A stretch of DNA of 55,094 bases from positions 1-55,094 of the forward strand of contig JAGASP010000033.1 in NCBI GenBank assembly GCA_017621695.1, given 5' to 3'. Both the position numbers and the translations under genes were made by a program. Below, piece after piece: positions 10,442-20,397 of this stretch (its first letter is position 1; every line of letters starts with the position of its first letter). The DNA is from Clostridia bacterium. Its GTDB lineage: Bacteria > Bacillota > Clostridia > Oscillospirales > CAG-272. The notes under the pieces were generated by a model. That model was not told the origin of the DNA. It did no database searches and saw only the letters and a program-made list of their open reading frames with translations.

Positions 10442-12622
10442 ATGAAAAAAACCAAAGCCGCCGTACTGCTTTCTGTTTTGCTCTCCGCGCTTCTTTTGGC
10501 CGTTGCCTGCTCGGACGGTGCGGATACGACCGACACCCAAGGGGATACGGCATCCGATACCGCCGTCGAATCGGCGGTCGATACGTCTGCAGATACCCAA
10601 GCGGACAGCGAGACCGTGACCGAGCCCGAAACCGAAGCTGCGACCGATGCCGCGACCGACACCGATACGTCCGCCGTGCCCTCTGACAGCGCCGAGCCCG
10701 AGACATCTACGCCCGACGAGCCCGTCGAGACAGAGCCCGAAACCCCTACCGAGCCTGAGGAAATTGTTGTCGCAGGCCCTGAGGTGATCGCCTTCGACAA
10801 GCAGATCTCTGTGCGCGAGATGGGCAGTCAGGCCACCGTCGTTGCCAACGAGGGGCTGTCCTACAAGGCTTCGGGCTACAAGTCATGGAACGGTAACCTC
10901 TTTGTCCTCAACGGCGCTATGACGGTCAGCTTCACTCCTTCCGACGTGACCCGAGCCGATTTTAACCGTTTTTCCATCTGCTATACCTCCACCCAACCCC
11001 TCAAGGGCACCGTCACCTATACCGAAAACGGCAAGCAGAAAACCGATAATTTCTTCCTTGAGGCCGGCGAGAACACGTTTTCCTGCCTGACCACGAGCTA
11101 TCTTGACAAAATCAAGGGCAAGGACATTTCCTCCATGACCTTTGCTTCCTGCAACGGCAAGGACGCGGAATTTGCCCTTTGTCTCCTCAAAACCTACGAT
11201 TATCCCGTCTATACCGCGGCCGATGAGGATACCTATTACATCCAGAACGGCACCTACAAGCTGGGCATCCGCCTCTCCTGGGGCGGCGGCATCAACTACC
11301 TGTGCGATCTGAAAAACAAGAGCGTCATTCCGGGCGCAAACAACCTCATCAACCAGGCAGACACGGGTCGTCTCGTACAGCAGTCCTATTACGGTACCAT
11401 CAGCGAGGGGGACTACAAGGCGGGGATCTATAACGGCTCTCAATGGCGCTATAACCCCGTGCAGGGCGGCGATAAGGAGCAAAACCACAGCCGCATCATT
11501 GATATTGTCGTGACGGAGCATTCGGTGTACGTCAAGGCGCAGCCCATGGACTGGTCGCTGGACAACAAGATCACCCCCAGCTACATGGAGAACAGCTATA
11601 CCCTGTATGAGGATCACATCCGCGTGGATAACCGTTTCGTGGATTTTTCGGGCATGAAGCATCCCTTCTATCACCAGGAGCTTCCCGCGTTCTATACCCT
11701 CAGCTGCTTCAACCGCTTCAATTGGTACGACGGCAGCGCGGGATGGACGGATGACGAGCTGTCCTACCGCGACGATCTCGGCTTCTGGGGTGACAGCGCA
11801 TACTATGATGACTGTACCTTCCTCGTCAAAGAAAGCAACACCGAGACGTGGTGCGCCTGGACGCACAGTAAAAAGGACTATGGCATCGGTCTGTACGTGC
11901 CCAACGCCGACTCCTACCTCGCGGGTCGCCATGCCTTTGATGCCTCTCCCAGTGCCGGCTCGGGATCTACCAACTACGTCGCGCCCGTCAACACCAAGCA
12001 GCTCGTATCCTACGAGCCCCTCGCTTACAGCTACCTCATCACCACGGGCTCTGTGTCCGAGATCCGCGAAATCTTCAAGCAGAACAAGGATTTTGCCGAC
12101 AACGCAAGCCTGCATGAAAATCATCAGAGCCGCCGCGTCCCCGACAGCAATCCCGTGCAAAAGCCCGCCGAGGGCGGCCATACGTTGGATATGACCAACG
12201 CCACCCACCGCGGCGGCGTGACTCCCGCCCACAACGCGACCGTAGAGTACGATGGCGGCCGCAGGGCGCTGAAGCTCATTGCCAAGGGCGATGACCCCAA
12301 CGTCAACGTCAGCTTTTCCAAGGTCGGTACCATTTCCGCGAGTGCGTACAAGACCCTCGTGATCGAATACATGGTGCCTACCACCCATTCCGCCGACAAC
12401 GCGCTCTGCGATCTGTTTATCTGCGCGGATGCCGTGACGAACGCTACCGCCGATTGCTGTGTCCGCAAGGATCTTGTCGTGGACGGACAGTTCCACGTGC
12501 TGGAGGTCGATCTGTCGGGCTATGCTTGGTGGACGGGAAGCCTCAACTCCATCCGTTTTGACTTTTTGGATGCCGTGACGTCGGGAGATTGCGTTTTTGT
12601 CAAGAGCATCGGCTTCAAATGA
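10442..12622 (+). CDS. uncharacterised large lipoprotein, possibly carbohydrate-active
   Basis: A lipoprotein of 726 residues with lipobox AVAC (Cys23) and an Asp/Thr/Glu/Pro-rich linker to ~100. I do not recognise the family with certainty. Residues ~105-260 and ~575-726 look like beta-sandwich modules (the latter resembles carbohydrate-binding jelly rolls). The central part (~260-560) is rich in aromatic residues (LSWGGGINYL, HPFYHQELPAFYTL, RFNWYDGSAGW) and may have the galactose-mutarotase-like beta fold found in some polysaccharide lyases and hydrolases; that is a guess. No catalytic motif was identified. It has its own promoter; a GGAAAGG ribosome site lies 11 nt upstream. I saw no clear terminator before the next gene. 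Confidence 0.6.
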   Translation: MKKTKAAVLLSVLLSALLLAVACSDGADTTDTQGDTASDTAVESAVDTSADTQADSETVTEPETEAATDAATDTDTSAVPSDSAEPETSTPDEPVETEPETPTEPEEIVVAGPEVIAFDKQISVREMGSQATVVANEGLSYKASGYKSWNGNLFVLNGAMTVSFTPSDVTRADFNRFSICYTSTQPLKGTVTYTENGKQKTDNFFLEAGENTFSCLTTSYLDKIKGKDISSMTFASCNGKDAEFALCLLKTYDYPVYTAADEDTYYIQNGTYKLGIRLSWGGGINYLCDLKNKSVIPGANNLINQADTGRLVQQSYYGTISEGDYKAGIYNGSQWRYNPVQGGDKEQNHSRIIDIVVTEHSVYVKAQPMDWSLDNKITPSYMENSYTLYEDHIRVDNRFVDFSGMKHPFYHQELPAFYTLSCFNRFNWYDGSAGWTDDELSYRDDLGFWGDSAYYDDCTFLVKESNTETWCAWTHSKKDYGIGLYVPNADSYLAGRHAFDASPSAGSGSTNYVAPVNTKQLVSYEPLAYSYLITTGSVSEIREIFKQNKDFADNASLHENHQSRRVPDSNPVQKPAEGGHTLDMTNATHRGGVTPAHNATVEYDGGRRALKLIAKGDDPNVNVSFSKVGTISASAYKTLVIEYMVPTTHSADNALCDLFICADAVTNATADCCVRKDLVVDGQFHVLEVDLSGYAWWTGSLNSIRFDFLDAVTSGDCVFVKSIGFK

Positions 12623-12674
12623 GGGTCTTTGCGGATATTTCCTTGAAAATTGTGTGAATTTATGCCGTAAACCC

Positions 12675-12703
12675 TTGATTTTTGACACAAAAAAGTGTAT
12701 GAT
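12675..12703 (+). promoter_or_regulatory. promoter of the first trigger-factor-like lipoprotein
   Basis: TTGATT, 17-nt spacer, TATGAT. The surrounding ~80 bp (including TTGTGTGAATTT upstream) match the region before 17079, so promoter and gene were duplicated together. Confidence 0.8.
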
Positions 12704-12735
12704 GTAAGCATCGTTTAAGAAATCGGAGTATGAAT

Positions 12736-14037
12736 ATGAAAACAAACAAGCTTTTGTATATTTTGGCGGGCGCGCTTTTGAGCCTTTGCGTCCTCGCTTC
12801 CTGCGGTACGTCTGCGTCCTCGGATCAGGAGACCACGACCGAAACCGATACGGGTGCTGAGATTGCCACGGGAGCTACGACCTCTGCCGAAACCACCGCG
12901 GAAACCAAGGAAGAAGTGACCCAGATGCCCCGTTACGACTATTTTGAGGCCGAGGTTGGCCCCGACGTGACGCTGGACAAGTCTGTCTACGCTTCCATGA
13001 AGCTGGAACTCCCCAAGTCTCTGCTTGTCACCGACGAGCAGGTGCAGACCTACCTCAACTATCTTATTTTCCAGGAAAGAGAAGCGGTCAATGGGGACAC
13101 CAAGGTCTACGATCAGCCCCTCAAGCTGGGCGATACCGCTTATATCTACTATCGCGGCACCGTGGACGGCAAGGAATTTGAGGGCGGCTCCAATATGGAG
13201 GACAAGACCTCCTACGGTCTGGGTCTCGGCTCGGGCTCCTTCATTCCCGGCTTCGAAGAGGGTCTTGTGGGCGTGATCCCCAACCAGACCTCCAAGGACA
13301 ACCCCGCCGAGGTGCACGTCACCTTCCCCGAGGGCTATAGCGCCGAGCTTGGCGGTAAGGATGCCATCTTCTACGTCTACGTCGAGTATGCCGTGCAGTA
13401 CACCCTGCCCGAATATACCCGCGAATTCGTGGAAAAAACCCTCAAATACGAATCCGAAAAGGTGCACGTTACCGAAAAATCCTTCCTGGCGGAATTTGAG
13501 GCCTATCTCAAGACGTATATTGAAGATCAGAATAAGGAAAACGTCGAGGCTGCCAAGACCGACGCGCTTTGGACGTATCTGACCGAAAAGGTGGTCTGCG
13601 TGAATCTGCCTCAGATGGAGCTGGACTATTATACCACCTCTTACCTGAACGAGATCAATGCTGCGTATGAATATTATTCCACGGGCGCAAGCAAGGATCA
13701 GTTCCTTGAGATGTACCCCACCGTCGGTGATTTTGCCATCGTGTTCATGGGATATGACGAGGATGCCGACTGGGAAGCAGAGATCGCCAAGCAGGCCGAG
13801 CTGATGGTCAAGAAGGATATGCTGGTGCACGCCATCGCCGAATGGGAAAATATGGAGACCGTGACCGACGAGGAGCTGGAGGACGAGATCGAGTACTGGA
13901 TCGAGTACTACGGCGGCTACGTGACAAAGGAAGATATTCTGGAGAACATCGGAGAGGCATATCTCCGTGAATCTGCATTTGCCGTGAAGATGTACGATTA
14001 TCTGATCGCCAACTGCACGTTTGAATATACGAAGTAA
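12736..14037 (+). CDS. extracytoplasmic trigger-factor-like FKBP lipoprotein (copy 1)
   Basis: Probable membrane-anchored folding factor for exported proteins; 433 residues. The lipobox is LASC (Cys23), followed by a Thr/Glu linker. Residues ~131-218 are an FKBP-type prolyl isomerase domain ([34 protein letters not shown]). Residues ~225-430 are a helical region matching the substrate-cradling C-terminal domain of trigger factor. The N-terminal ribosome-binding domain of cytosolic trigger factor is absent. The start was set at the second ATG (12736) because GGAG is 7 nt before it but only 1 nt before the ATG at 12730; the paralogue at 17079 has the same arrangement. A terminator follows. Confidence 0.83.
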   Translation: MKTNKLLYILAGALLSLCVLASCGTSASSDQETTTETDTGAEIATGATTSAETTAETKEEVTQMPRYDYFEAEVGPDVTLDKSVYASMKLELPKSLLVTDEQVQTYLNYLIFQEREAVNGDTKVYDQPLKLGDTAYIYYRGTVDGKEFEGGSNMEDKTSYGLGLGSGSFIPGFEEGLVGVIPNQTSKDNPAEVHVTFPEGYSAELGGKDAIFYVYVEYAVQYTLPEYTREFVEKTLKYESEKVHVTEKSFLAEFEAYLKTYIEDQNKENVEAAKTDALWTYLTEKVVCVNLPQMELDYYTTSYLNEINAAYEYYSTGASKDQFLEMYPTVGDFAIVFMGYDEDADWEAEIAKQAELMVKKDMLVHAIAEWENMETVTDEELEDEIEYWIEYYGGYVTKEDILENIGEAYLRESAFAVKMYDYLIANCTFEYTK

Positions 14038-14059
14038 AAGGTAACTTCCGAAAAGTACA

Positions 14060-14096
14060 CCCGCTCTTTCGCCGATGGAAGGAGCGGGCTTTGCTT
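14060..14096 (+). terminator. intrinsic terminator after the first trigger-factor-like gene
   Basis: CCCGCTC / GAGCGGG stem extended by partial pairing, followed by CTTTGCTTT. Confidence 0.75.
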
Positions 14097-14139
14097 TAAA
14101 AACTATTTGTCAAATGCGCACAAAATACAGGCAAAAGCA

Positions 14140-14167
14140 TTGACAAATTTCGGGTTTGTGGTATAAT
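14140..14167 (+). promoter_or_regulatory. sigma-A-type promoter of the CBM9-like gene at 14223
   Basis: TTGACA, 16-nt spacer, TATAAT, about 50 bp upstream of the start codon. Confidence 0.85.
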
Positions 14168-14222
14168 ATGAATAACACCTGTCCTCGGGCAGTGTGAAAT
14201 CATGCACAAGGAGAAATGCAAG

Positions 14223-15953
14223 ATGAAAAAATATTTGGCTTTGATCTTTTGTATCGCGGTTCTTTTGATCGGCGGTACGATCCTGATCTCCGCAGCTCCC
14301 GCAGAGCAAGCGGGCTTCTGGATCGAAGATGCCGTGAAGGCAGAAGAAATTCTCGCGGGTGAAGCAGGCGAGCGCGATATCATTTGGAACGTGCCCTTCC
14401 TGCACATCGCTCCCGAGCTGGACGGTGAGATCGGCAAGAACGAGTACATCCCCTTTGAAGAGTACGAAGACTACATCGCCTGGATGGCAAACTCTGTGGA
14501 CGCTACCACCGGTCAGCCTTCCAACTCGGTTGAAGAATTCCAGGAATTCTATGATGCAACGCAGGACGGCTTCTTTGAGGCTTATTGGGGCTGGGACGGT
14601 AACTACCTCTACCTTGCCTTTGACGTAAACCTCGTCAATGGCTTTACCTGTACCCCTGAGAAGCTGGGTGGCGATATGTTCCTGTGGGCTTACAACTGTC
14701 TGCAGGTCGGTATTGCAAGCGTGGATGCTACCGGCAGAGACCCCAGCTACGTAGAGCTTGGTTTTGGTGTACACAGTGAAACCAATGAGTCCATTACCGC
14801 AAACTGGGCAGGCTCCTATCTTCCCACGGCAGGTGAGGACTTCATCGGTTACTATGATGCAACCAACCAGAAGCTTCGCTATGAGCTTCGTATTCATCTG
14901 CAGTCTGCGCTGGGTCTGACCGACCGTACGGTTGAAAACGGCGATCAGATCAACTTCGCATGGCTTCTGTCCTGTAACGGTGAAAGCACCGGTGCACACG
15001 ATACCTGGCAGATCGCTTTCTGTCACGGTATTGGCGGTCCTTACTCCGGCAAGGAAAACAAGTATTTCGCACGCATCACCTTTGCAGATAAGCCCGACGG
15101 TCTGGATATTCCCATCGTAGAGCTGCCCGGCATGAGTGAGGAAGATAAGGAATACGGTCTGAGAGAGTTCATCGACCTGAGCAACGAAAAGGTGGCAGGA
15201 ACCTTTGAGGGCGAGAATGCCGCTGTGGAATACATCACCGAAGGCGAAACCTCCTTCCTGCGCATCACTTCTCTTGCTACCGATAACGATTATCCCTTCG
15301 CTTACAGCACCAAGTACCCCACCAACCTTGTCGGTGGTCTGGGTGACTACATCGTTGTCAAGTACCGCACCTCTTCTCCCGAGGGTGAGGATCTGGGTAT
15401 TGTATTCCGTAACATTTATGCAACCGAGCATGATCCCGAAAACTGCTACATCGACACCATCGGCAACGACGGTGAGTGGCACACCATGATCTTCTATATG
15501 TCCGGTGAAGCCAACTGGCAGCACTTCATTCTGAACATTGGTCTGGTTCCTTTCGCATATTCTTCCAATTCCGCACAGGAAACCATTGATATTGCATGGA
15601 TCAAGATCTATCAGAACGACCCCACCGAGATCTACGAGAATGATTTCTACGATCCCGATGCCGGCGAAGACGAGTCTACGGATGAATCCGAGGCAGGTTC
15701 CGAGGCAGGCTCTGAGGTAGGCTCCGAGGGTGAATCCCAGCCTGCTGAGTCCAAGCCCGTAGAATCCACGCCCGTTGAATCCGATTCCACCAAGGACAGC
15801 GCTGCTGAATCCAACAGCGCAAAGGATTCCACCGCTGATGAATCCGAGTCCGAGGAAGAGCAGTCGGGTTGCGGCGCAACCGTTCTCGGTTCTGTGGCTG
15901 TTCTGATGGCCGCTGCCGCTGCTGCTGTGGTTCTCAAGAAGAAGGAAGACTGA
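14223..15953 (+). CDS. CBM9-like surface protein with C-terminal Cys-TM-Lys signal (copy 1)
   Basis: Exported protein of 576 residues. After a signal peptide (1-~24, ending SAAP) comes a CBM9/DOMON-like beta-sandwich (~60-290; LDGEIGKNEY, WGWDGNYLYLAFDVN). A second beta-rich domain follows (~310-470; FEGENAAVEYITEG, YIVVKYRTSS) and resembles a carbohydrate-binding jelly roll. A Ser/Glu/Pro/Lys-rich linker (~480-545) leads to SGCGAT, a hydrophobic helix and KKKED. No catalytic motif was seen, so a binding role at the surface is most likely. AAGGAG lies 9 nt before the ATG chosen; an upstream in-frame ATG at 14202 has no ribosome site. It is clearly paralogous to the protein encoded at 18643-20352. 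Confidence 0.75.
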   Translation: MKKYLALIFCIAVLLIGGTILISAAPAEQAGFWIEDAVKAEEILAGEAGERDIIWNVPFLHIAPELDGEIGKNEYIPFEEYEDYIAWMANSVDATTGQPSNSVEEFQEFYDATQDGFFEAYWGWDGNYLYLAFDVNLVNGFTCTPEKLGGDMFLWAYNCLQVGIASVDATGRDPSYVELGFGVHSETNESITANWAGSYLPTAGEDFIGYYDATNQKLRYELRIHLQSALGLTDRTVENGDQINFAWLLSCNGESTGAHDTWQIAFCHGIGGPYSGKENKYFARITFADKPDGLDIPIVELPGMSEEDKEYGLREFIDLSNEKVAGTFEGENAAVEYITEGETSFLRITSLATDNDYPFAYSTKYPTNLVGGLGDYIVVKYRTSSPEGEDLGIVFRNIYATEHDPENCYIDTIGNDGEWHTMIFYMSGEANWQHFILNIGLVPFAYSSNSAQETIDIAWIKIYQNDPTEIYENDFYDPDAGEDESTDESEAGSEAGSEVGSEGESQPAESKPVESTPVESDSTKDSAAESNSAKDSTADESESEEEQSGCGATVLGSVAVLMAAAAAAVVLKKKED

Positions 15954-15981
15954 TCTCGGTCAGTTCATCCGAAGTAACTGA

Positions 15982-16013
15982 AAAAAGCCCTGCGCGTATG
16001 CGCAGGGCTTTTT
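15982..16013. terminator. bidirectional terminator between the CBM9-like gene and birA
   Basis: AAAAGCCCTGCGC / GCGCAGGGCTTTT with a 4-nt loop, A-rich on one side and T-rich on the other. It serves two convergent genes. A tandem ATAGGTAACCGTT pair follows at 16014-16040. Confidence 0.92.
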
Positions 16014-16037
16014 ATAGGTAACCGTTATAGGTAACCG

Positions 16038-16856
16038 TTATAAAACCGTCAGACTGATCTCTCCGCCGCGCAAAACGGTTTGTGTCGCATCATCCAAGCG
16101 CAGGAGCAAGCCGTAATCATCATCTACTCCCATGATCCTGCCTTCGACAGATCGAGAGGGATCGGGGGTGCCGTCGGGCGCAAAATTGCGTGAGCACACC
16201 ACACGCTCTCCCACCAGCATCAGCCGTGAGCGGTAGCAGGCCAGCGTTGCCTCTGTGCGATCCCCGTGCAAGGCGTCCACCAGCGCATTTGCTACCGTTG
16301 CGCACAGTAAAGACAGATTTACAGGCGCATCCGTCGGAGAAAGCACCGCTCCTGCGGGATTTCGCATTCCCTCGGGGAAGCTATGGGTGGTGATATTGAT
16401 ACCGATCCCTACCAGCACGCGGATGCCGTCGGCTGTCGGGATCGCTTCCGTGAGGATGCCGCAGATCTTTTTGCCGTCCAGATACAGGTCGTTGACCCAT
16501 TTGATCTGTGCTCGCTTTTGGCAAACCGCCTCCAGAGCAAGAAAAACCGCCACAGCGGCGGCAGGTGTCACACGGGAAACTACTGCTTCGTCGGCGCGCA
16601 GATCCAACGCCAGGGTCATATAAAGTCCGCTCCCGGCAGGCGAATAAAAGCTCCGTCCCAGCCGTCCCCTCCCCGCCGTCTGCGCGTGGGCGACCACGAG
16701 ATACGGTGCGGACACCTGCTGCTCGGCAAGTCTGCGCGCTTGGGTATTGGTGGAATCTATAGACGCGTGCACCGAGATGGGCATATCGGCAAGTGCATCC
16801 GCAAGGTACTTGCGGATCTGCTCGCTTGCGGGCAAAAGGTGGGAAGGATAGATCAT
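16038..16856 (-). CDS. birA: biotin--[acetyl-CoA carboxylase] ligase, without repressor domain
   Basis: Activates biotin with ATP and attaches it to the biotin carboxyl carrier protein. The 272 residues show the biotinyl-AMP loop motif GRGRLGRSF, then IKWVNDLYLDGKKICGIL (active-site Lys) and VGIGINI, followed by the small C-terminal SH3-like domain (RIMGVDDDYGLLLRL). There is no N-terminal winged-helix domain, so it cannot act as the biotin operon repressor as in E. coli BirA. It sits alone between the two duplicated surface-protein pairs and converges with the gene at 14223. Confidence 0.93.
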   Translation of the reverse strand: MIYPSHLLPASEQIRKYLADALADMPISVHASIDSTNTQARRLAEQQVSAPYLVVAHAQTAGRGRLGRSFYSPAGSGLYMTLALDLRADEAVVSRVTPAAAVAVFLALEAVCQKRAQIKWVNDLYLDGKKICGILTEAIPTADGIRVLVGIGINITTHSFPEGMRNPAGAVLSPTDAPVNLSLLCATVANALVDALHGDRTEATLACYRSRLMLVGERVVCSRNFAPDGTPDPSRSVEGRIMGVDDDYGLLLRLDDATQTVLRGGEISLTVL

Positions 16857-16991
16857 ACGCGCTCCTTTTTGCTTTTTTATACATCATACCTTTTTTTCAA
16901 AAAGCAAGTGTGAACTTGGTGTAAATAATCCTGCGTTTTTGCGATTTGAGGAAAATTTATTGACGGTTGTGTGAATTTCTCCGCCTACCCC

Positions 16992-17020
16992 TTGATTTTT
17001 TTGCTCAAAAGGTGTATGAT
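16992..17020 (+). promoter_or_regulatory. promoter of the second trigger-factor-like lipoprotein
   Basis: TTGATT, 17-nt spacer, TATGAT, the same boxes and spacing as at 12675-12703. The rest of the gap 16857-17078 holds nothing else I recognise. Confidence 0.8.
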
Positions 17021-17078
17021 ATAGCCAATGACGCGCGCAAGTGCCGCGTCGCATCTTACATGAAATCGGAGAATCCTT

Positions 17079-18548
17079 ATGAAATCCAACAAGCTTTTCC
17101 TGATCCTCCTCTCCCTTGTGCTGAGCGTGACGCTTCTGGTCGCCTGTACGCAGGATGAGAAGCCCGCCGACGGCGAAAGCGATACCGCGTCGTCCGAAAC
17201 CAACGCATCCTCCAATACGGCAGATACCGCAGACGAGGGCACCGCCGCTTCGGATACCGACACCGATGATACCGCTGGTACCGCTGACACCGTGGACACC
17301 GCTGACACCGCTGACACCGCGGACACCGCGGATACCGCCGAAACGTCCGAAGACGGAACCGCTTCTTCCGACGAGGAAACAGGTACCGATGCCATTACCG
17401 ATGGTGACACTACCCCCGAGGAAACCGAAGCGCCTCTCCCCCGTTACGACTATTTTGAAGAAGAGGTTGCCCCCAACGTCACGCTGGACAAGTCCAAGTA
17501 TCAGTCCATGAGCCTCACCCTCCCTGCGAGTCTCATGATCACCGACGAGCAGGTGCAAAGCTACATTGATTACCTCATGTTCCAGGAGCGAACCGCCAAA
17601 AACGGCGAAACCAAGGTCTACGATCAGGCCATTCAAAAGGGCGACACCGCGTATATTTACTATCGCGGCACGATCGATGGCAAAGAATTTGAAGGCGGCT
17701 CCAATATGGAGGATACTGCTCCTTACGGCTTGGGTATTGGCTCGGGCGCTTTCATTCCCGGCTTTGAAGAGGGCCTTGTGGGCGTGATCCCCAACCAGAC
17801 CTCCAAGGAGAATCCTGCCGAGGTGCACGTCACCTTCCCCGAGGGCTACAACGCCGAGCTCGGCGGCAAGGATGCCATCTTCTACGTGGTTGTTGAGTAT
17901 TCCGTGCAGTACACCCTGCCCGAATACAACCGCGCGTTCGTTGAAAATACGCTGGGCTATGAGTCTGAAAAGGTGCACGTTACAGACAAGTCCTTCCTCA
18001 ATGAATTTTTTGGTTTTATCAGAGCCTATCTTGAAGAACAGAACGCCGAGTACGTGGAATCCGCCAAGACCGATGCGCTCTGGACATACCTGACCGAGAC
18101 GGCCGAGTGCATCAATCTGCCGCAGATCGAGCTGGACTATTATTTCATTACCTACAAGAAAGAACTCCAATCCGCGTATGACTATTATTGCAGCGGTGCC
18201 CAGAAAGAGGAATTCCTCAAGCTGTATCCTACCTTAGGCGATTTTGCCATTGCCTACATGGGCTATGATGAGGATGCCGATTGGGAAGCCGAGATCGCCA
18301 AGCAGGCTGAGCTGATGGTGAAAAAGGATATGATCACCCACGCCATTGCCGAGTGGGAGAACATGGAAACCGTCACCGACAAGGAGCTGGAGGAAGAGAT
18401 CGAATACTGGGTCGAATACTACGGCGGTTATGTGACCAAGGAAGACATTCTGGAGAACATCGGTGAGGAGTATCTTCGCGAATCCGCCTTTGCTGTCAAG
18501 CTCTTTGACTATCTCATCGCCAACTGCACCTTCACCTACGAGGAATGA
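17079..18548 (+). CDS. extracytoplasmic trigger-factor-like FKBP lipoprotein (copy 2)
   Basis: Paralogue of the protein at 12736-14037; 489 residues. Lipobox LVAC (Cys23). The linker (24-120) is longer and contains an array of DTA triplets made from 9-bp tandem repeats (~17280-17340). FKBP domain ~188-275 ([27 protein letters not shown]), trigger-factor-like helical C-terminal domain ~280-485. From about residue 120 on the two copies are very similar, while the linkers differ freely. GGAG is 7 nt before the ATG. Expected to sit on the outer face of the membrane and assist folding of exported proteins. Confidence 0.83.
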   Translation: MKSNKLFLILLSLVLSVTLLVACTQDEKPADGESDTASSETNASSNTADTADEGTAASDTDTDDTAGTADTVDTADTADTADTADTAETSEDGTASSDEETGTDAITDGDTTPEETEAPLPRYDYFEEEVAPNVTLDKSKYQSMSLTLPASLMITDEQVQSYIDYLMFQERTAKNGETKVYDQAIQKGDTAYIYYRGTIDGKEFEGGSNMEDTAPYGLGIGSGAFIPGFEEGLVGVIPNQTSKENPAEVHVTFPEGYNAELGGKDAIFYVVVEYSVQYTLPEYNRAFVENTLGYESEKVHVTDKSFLNEFFGFIRAYLEEQNAEYVESAKTDALWTYLTETAECINLPQIELDYYFITYKKELQSAYDYYCSGAQKEEFLKLYPTLGDFAIAYMGYDEDADWEAEIAKQAELMVKKDMITHAIAEWENMETVTDKELEEEIEYWVEYYGGYVTKEDILENIGEEYLRESAFAVKLFDYLIANCTFTYEE

Positions 18549-18584
18549 TAAGAACCCTTCATTCAGAGTTTCTGTTAACTTAAT

Positions 18585-18613
18585 AAAAGCCCTGCTCATG
18601 TGAGCAGGGCTTT
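18585..18613. terminator. bidirectional terminator between convergent genes
   Basis: AAAGCCCTGCTCA / TGAGCAGGGCTTT, 13-bp stem with a 2-nt centre, A-rich before and T-rich after. Confidence 0.88.
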
Positions 18614-18642
18614 ATCAATTGCTTCGGATGAGCTGACCGAGA

Positions 18643-20352
18643 TCAGTCTTCCTTCTTCTTGAGAACCGCAGCGGCAGCGACAGCGGCTATCAAAACAGCC
18701 ACAGAACTAAGCAGCGTTGCGCCGCAACCCGATTTTTCTTCTGCCTCAGACTCGGATTCAGCGGCGGCAGAATCCTTTGCGCTGTCGGACTCGGCGGGGA
18801 TGGATTCGGCAGGCTTGGATTCGGCAGGCTGAGACTCCGCAGACTGGGATTCCACGGGTACAGACTCGGCAGGGGTGGACTCGGGCTCGGAATCCGCGTC
18901 AGAAGAGGATTCCTCCTCTGCGTCGGGATCATAGAAGTCATGATAGTACATCTCGGAGGGGTCTTCCTGATAGAATTTGATCCAAGCGAGATCGAGGGTC
19001 TCCTGGGCGGAGTTTTTAGCGAGTGCGAAGGGCACAAATCCAAGATTCAGGATGAAGTGCTGCCAGTTGTTTTCGCCCGTCATATAGAAGATCGTGACGT
19101 GCCACTCACCGTCGGTGCCAATGGTATCCACGTAACAATTGTCAGGATGGAATTCCGTGTCGAAGACGTTGCGGAAAATGATGCCCAGATCCTCGCCCAT
19201 TTCAGAGGAGGTGCGATACTTGACAACAACGTAGTCACCGAGACCGCCTACAATGTTTCTGGGGTATTTGGTGCTGTAAACGTAGGGGTAGCCTTCGGTG
19301 GCAAAGGAAGTGATACGCATGAAGGATTCGTCTCCCTCGGTGATATACTCCACACCGGCATTTTCGCCTTCAAAGGTCTTGACGACCGTCTCGTTACTCA
19401 GATCCACCGTCTCCTTGAGACCCAGCGCCTTGTCCTCCTCGCTCATACCGGGGATGACATTGATCATAGGGCCGTCATCTCCGATGGGCTTACCGGCGAA
19501 GGTCACGCGTGCCATGTTGGCGGCATTCTTGGAATGAGGGCCGCTGATGCCGTGGCAGAAGAAAAGGTGCCATACGTCGTAGGTGCCGGTGGTCTCGCCG
19601 TTGAGGGAAAGCACCCATGCCAAATTCATGGTATCACCGTTTTCCACGGTGCGGTCAAGCTCCAGAACGGAGGGCAGATGGATGCGCATTTCATAGCGGA
19701 GCAGCTGATTCTGTTCGTCATAGTAACCGTTGAAATCCTCGCCTGCTACGGGGCAGTAGGTGCCGAACCAGTTGAAGGTGATGGGCTCATTGGTTTCGCT
19801 GTGTACACCAAAGCCAAGCTCGGTGTAGCCGTCGATGCCTGTGGCATCTGCGGGGGACAGACCGACCTGCAGGCAGTTATAGGCCCACAGCATCATATCA
19901 CCACCCATGACCTCAGGGGTACAGGTGAAGCCGTTGACGAGATTGACTTCAAAGGCGAGATAGAGGTAGTTGCCGTCCCAACCCCACCAGGGCTTGAAAA
20001 AGCCTTCCTGTGTGGCATCGTAGAACAGTTGAAAATCTTCGCGGGTGTTGGGAATCTCGCCCGTGGTGGGATCGGTAGAGTTTGCCAGCCAGGAGAGATA
20101 ATCTTCATACATTTCAAAGGGATAATATTCGGCCTTTCCGATCTGACCGTCAAGCGTGGGAGGGATGTGCAGATAAGGAACTTCCCACAGTATGTCTTCC
20201 TCGCCGGCTTTTCCCGCGAGGATCTCGTCGGTTTTTTCGGATTTGACCATGTAATATCCGGCTTCCTCGACGATATTGGCGGCAGACGTGATCAAAACGC
20301 CCACCAAAAACAGGGAAGCGATACACAGGGCAAGTGCAAGCAGTTTTTTCAT
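18643..20352 (-). CDS. CBM9-like surface protein with C-terminal Cys-TM-Lys signal (copy 2)
   Basis: 569 residues, paralogous to the protein at 14223-15953 over its whole length. Signal peptide (1-~25), CBM9/DOMON-like domain (LDGQIGKAEY, WGWDGNYLYLAFEVN), second beta-rich domain (FEGENAGVEYITEG, YVVVKYRTSS), Glu/Ser/Pro/Ala linker built from repeated ESxPAES units, then SGCGAT, a hydrophobic helix and KKKED. Oriented opposite to its trigger-factor-like neighbour, whereas copy 1 is co-oriented; the pair was duplicated and this half inverted or re-inserted. AAAGGAG precedes the ATG and a consensus promoter is present. Confidence 0.75.
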   Translation of the reverse strand: MKKLLALALCIASLFLVGVLITSAANIVEEAGYYMVKSEKTDEILAGKAGEEDILWEVPYLHIPPTLDGQIGKAEYYPFEMYEDYLSWLANSTDPTTGEIPNTREDFQLFYDATQEGFFKPWWGWDGNYLYLAFEVNLVNGFTCTPEVMGGDMMLWAYNCLQVGLSPADATGIDGYTELGFGVHSETNEPITFNWFGTYCPVAGEDFNGYYDEQNQLLRYEMRIHLPSVLELDRTVENGDTMNLAWVLSLNGETTGTYDVWHLFFCHGISGPHSKNAANMARVTFAGKPIGDDGPMINVIPGMSEEDKALGLKETVDLSNETVVKTFEGENAGVEYITEGDESFMRITSFATEGYPYVYSTKYPRNIVGGLGDYVVVKYRTSSEMGEDLGIIFRNVFDTEFHPDNCYVDTIGTDGEWHVTIFYMTGENNWQHFILNLGFVPFALAKNSAQETLDLAWIKFYQEDPSEMYYHDFYDPDAEEESSSDADSEPESTPAESVPVESQSAESQPAESKPAESIPAESDSAKDSAAAESESEAEEKSGCGATLLSSVAVLIAAVAAAAVLKKKED

Positions 20353-20397
20353 TTGAGGGGTCTCCTTTCAAGATGATTTTAACGATTCCTCGGAAAA

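Noticed and set aside
12730-12735. First ATG of the trigger-factor-like lipoprotein
   Set aside because: GGAG is only 1 nt away; the ATG at 12736 has 7-nt spacing as in the paralogue.
16038-16856. BirA as biotin operon repressor
   Set aside because: The N-terminal winged-helix DNA-binding domain is absent.
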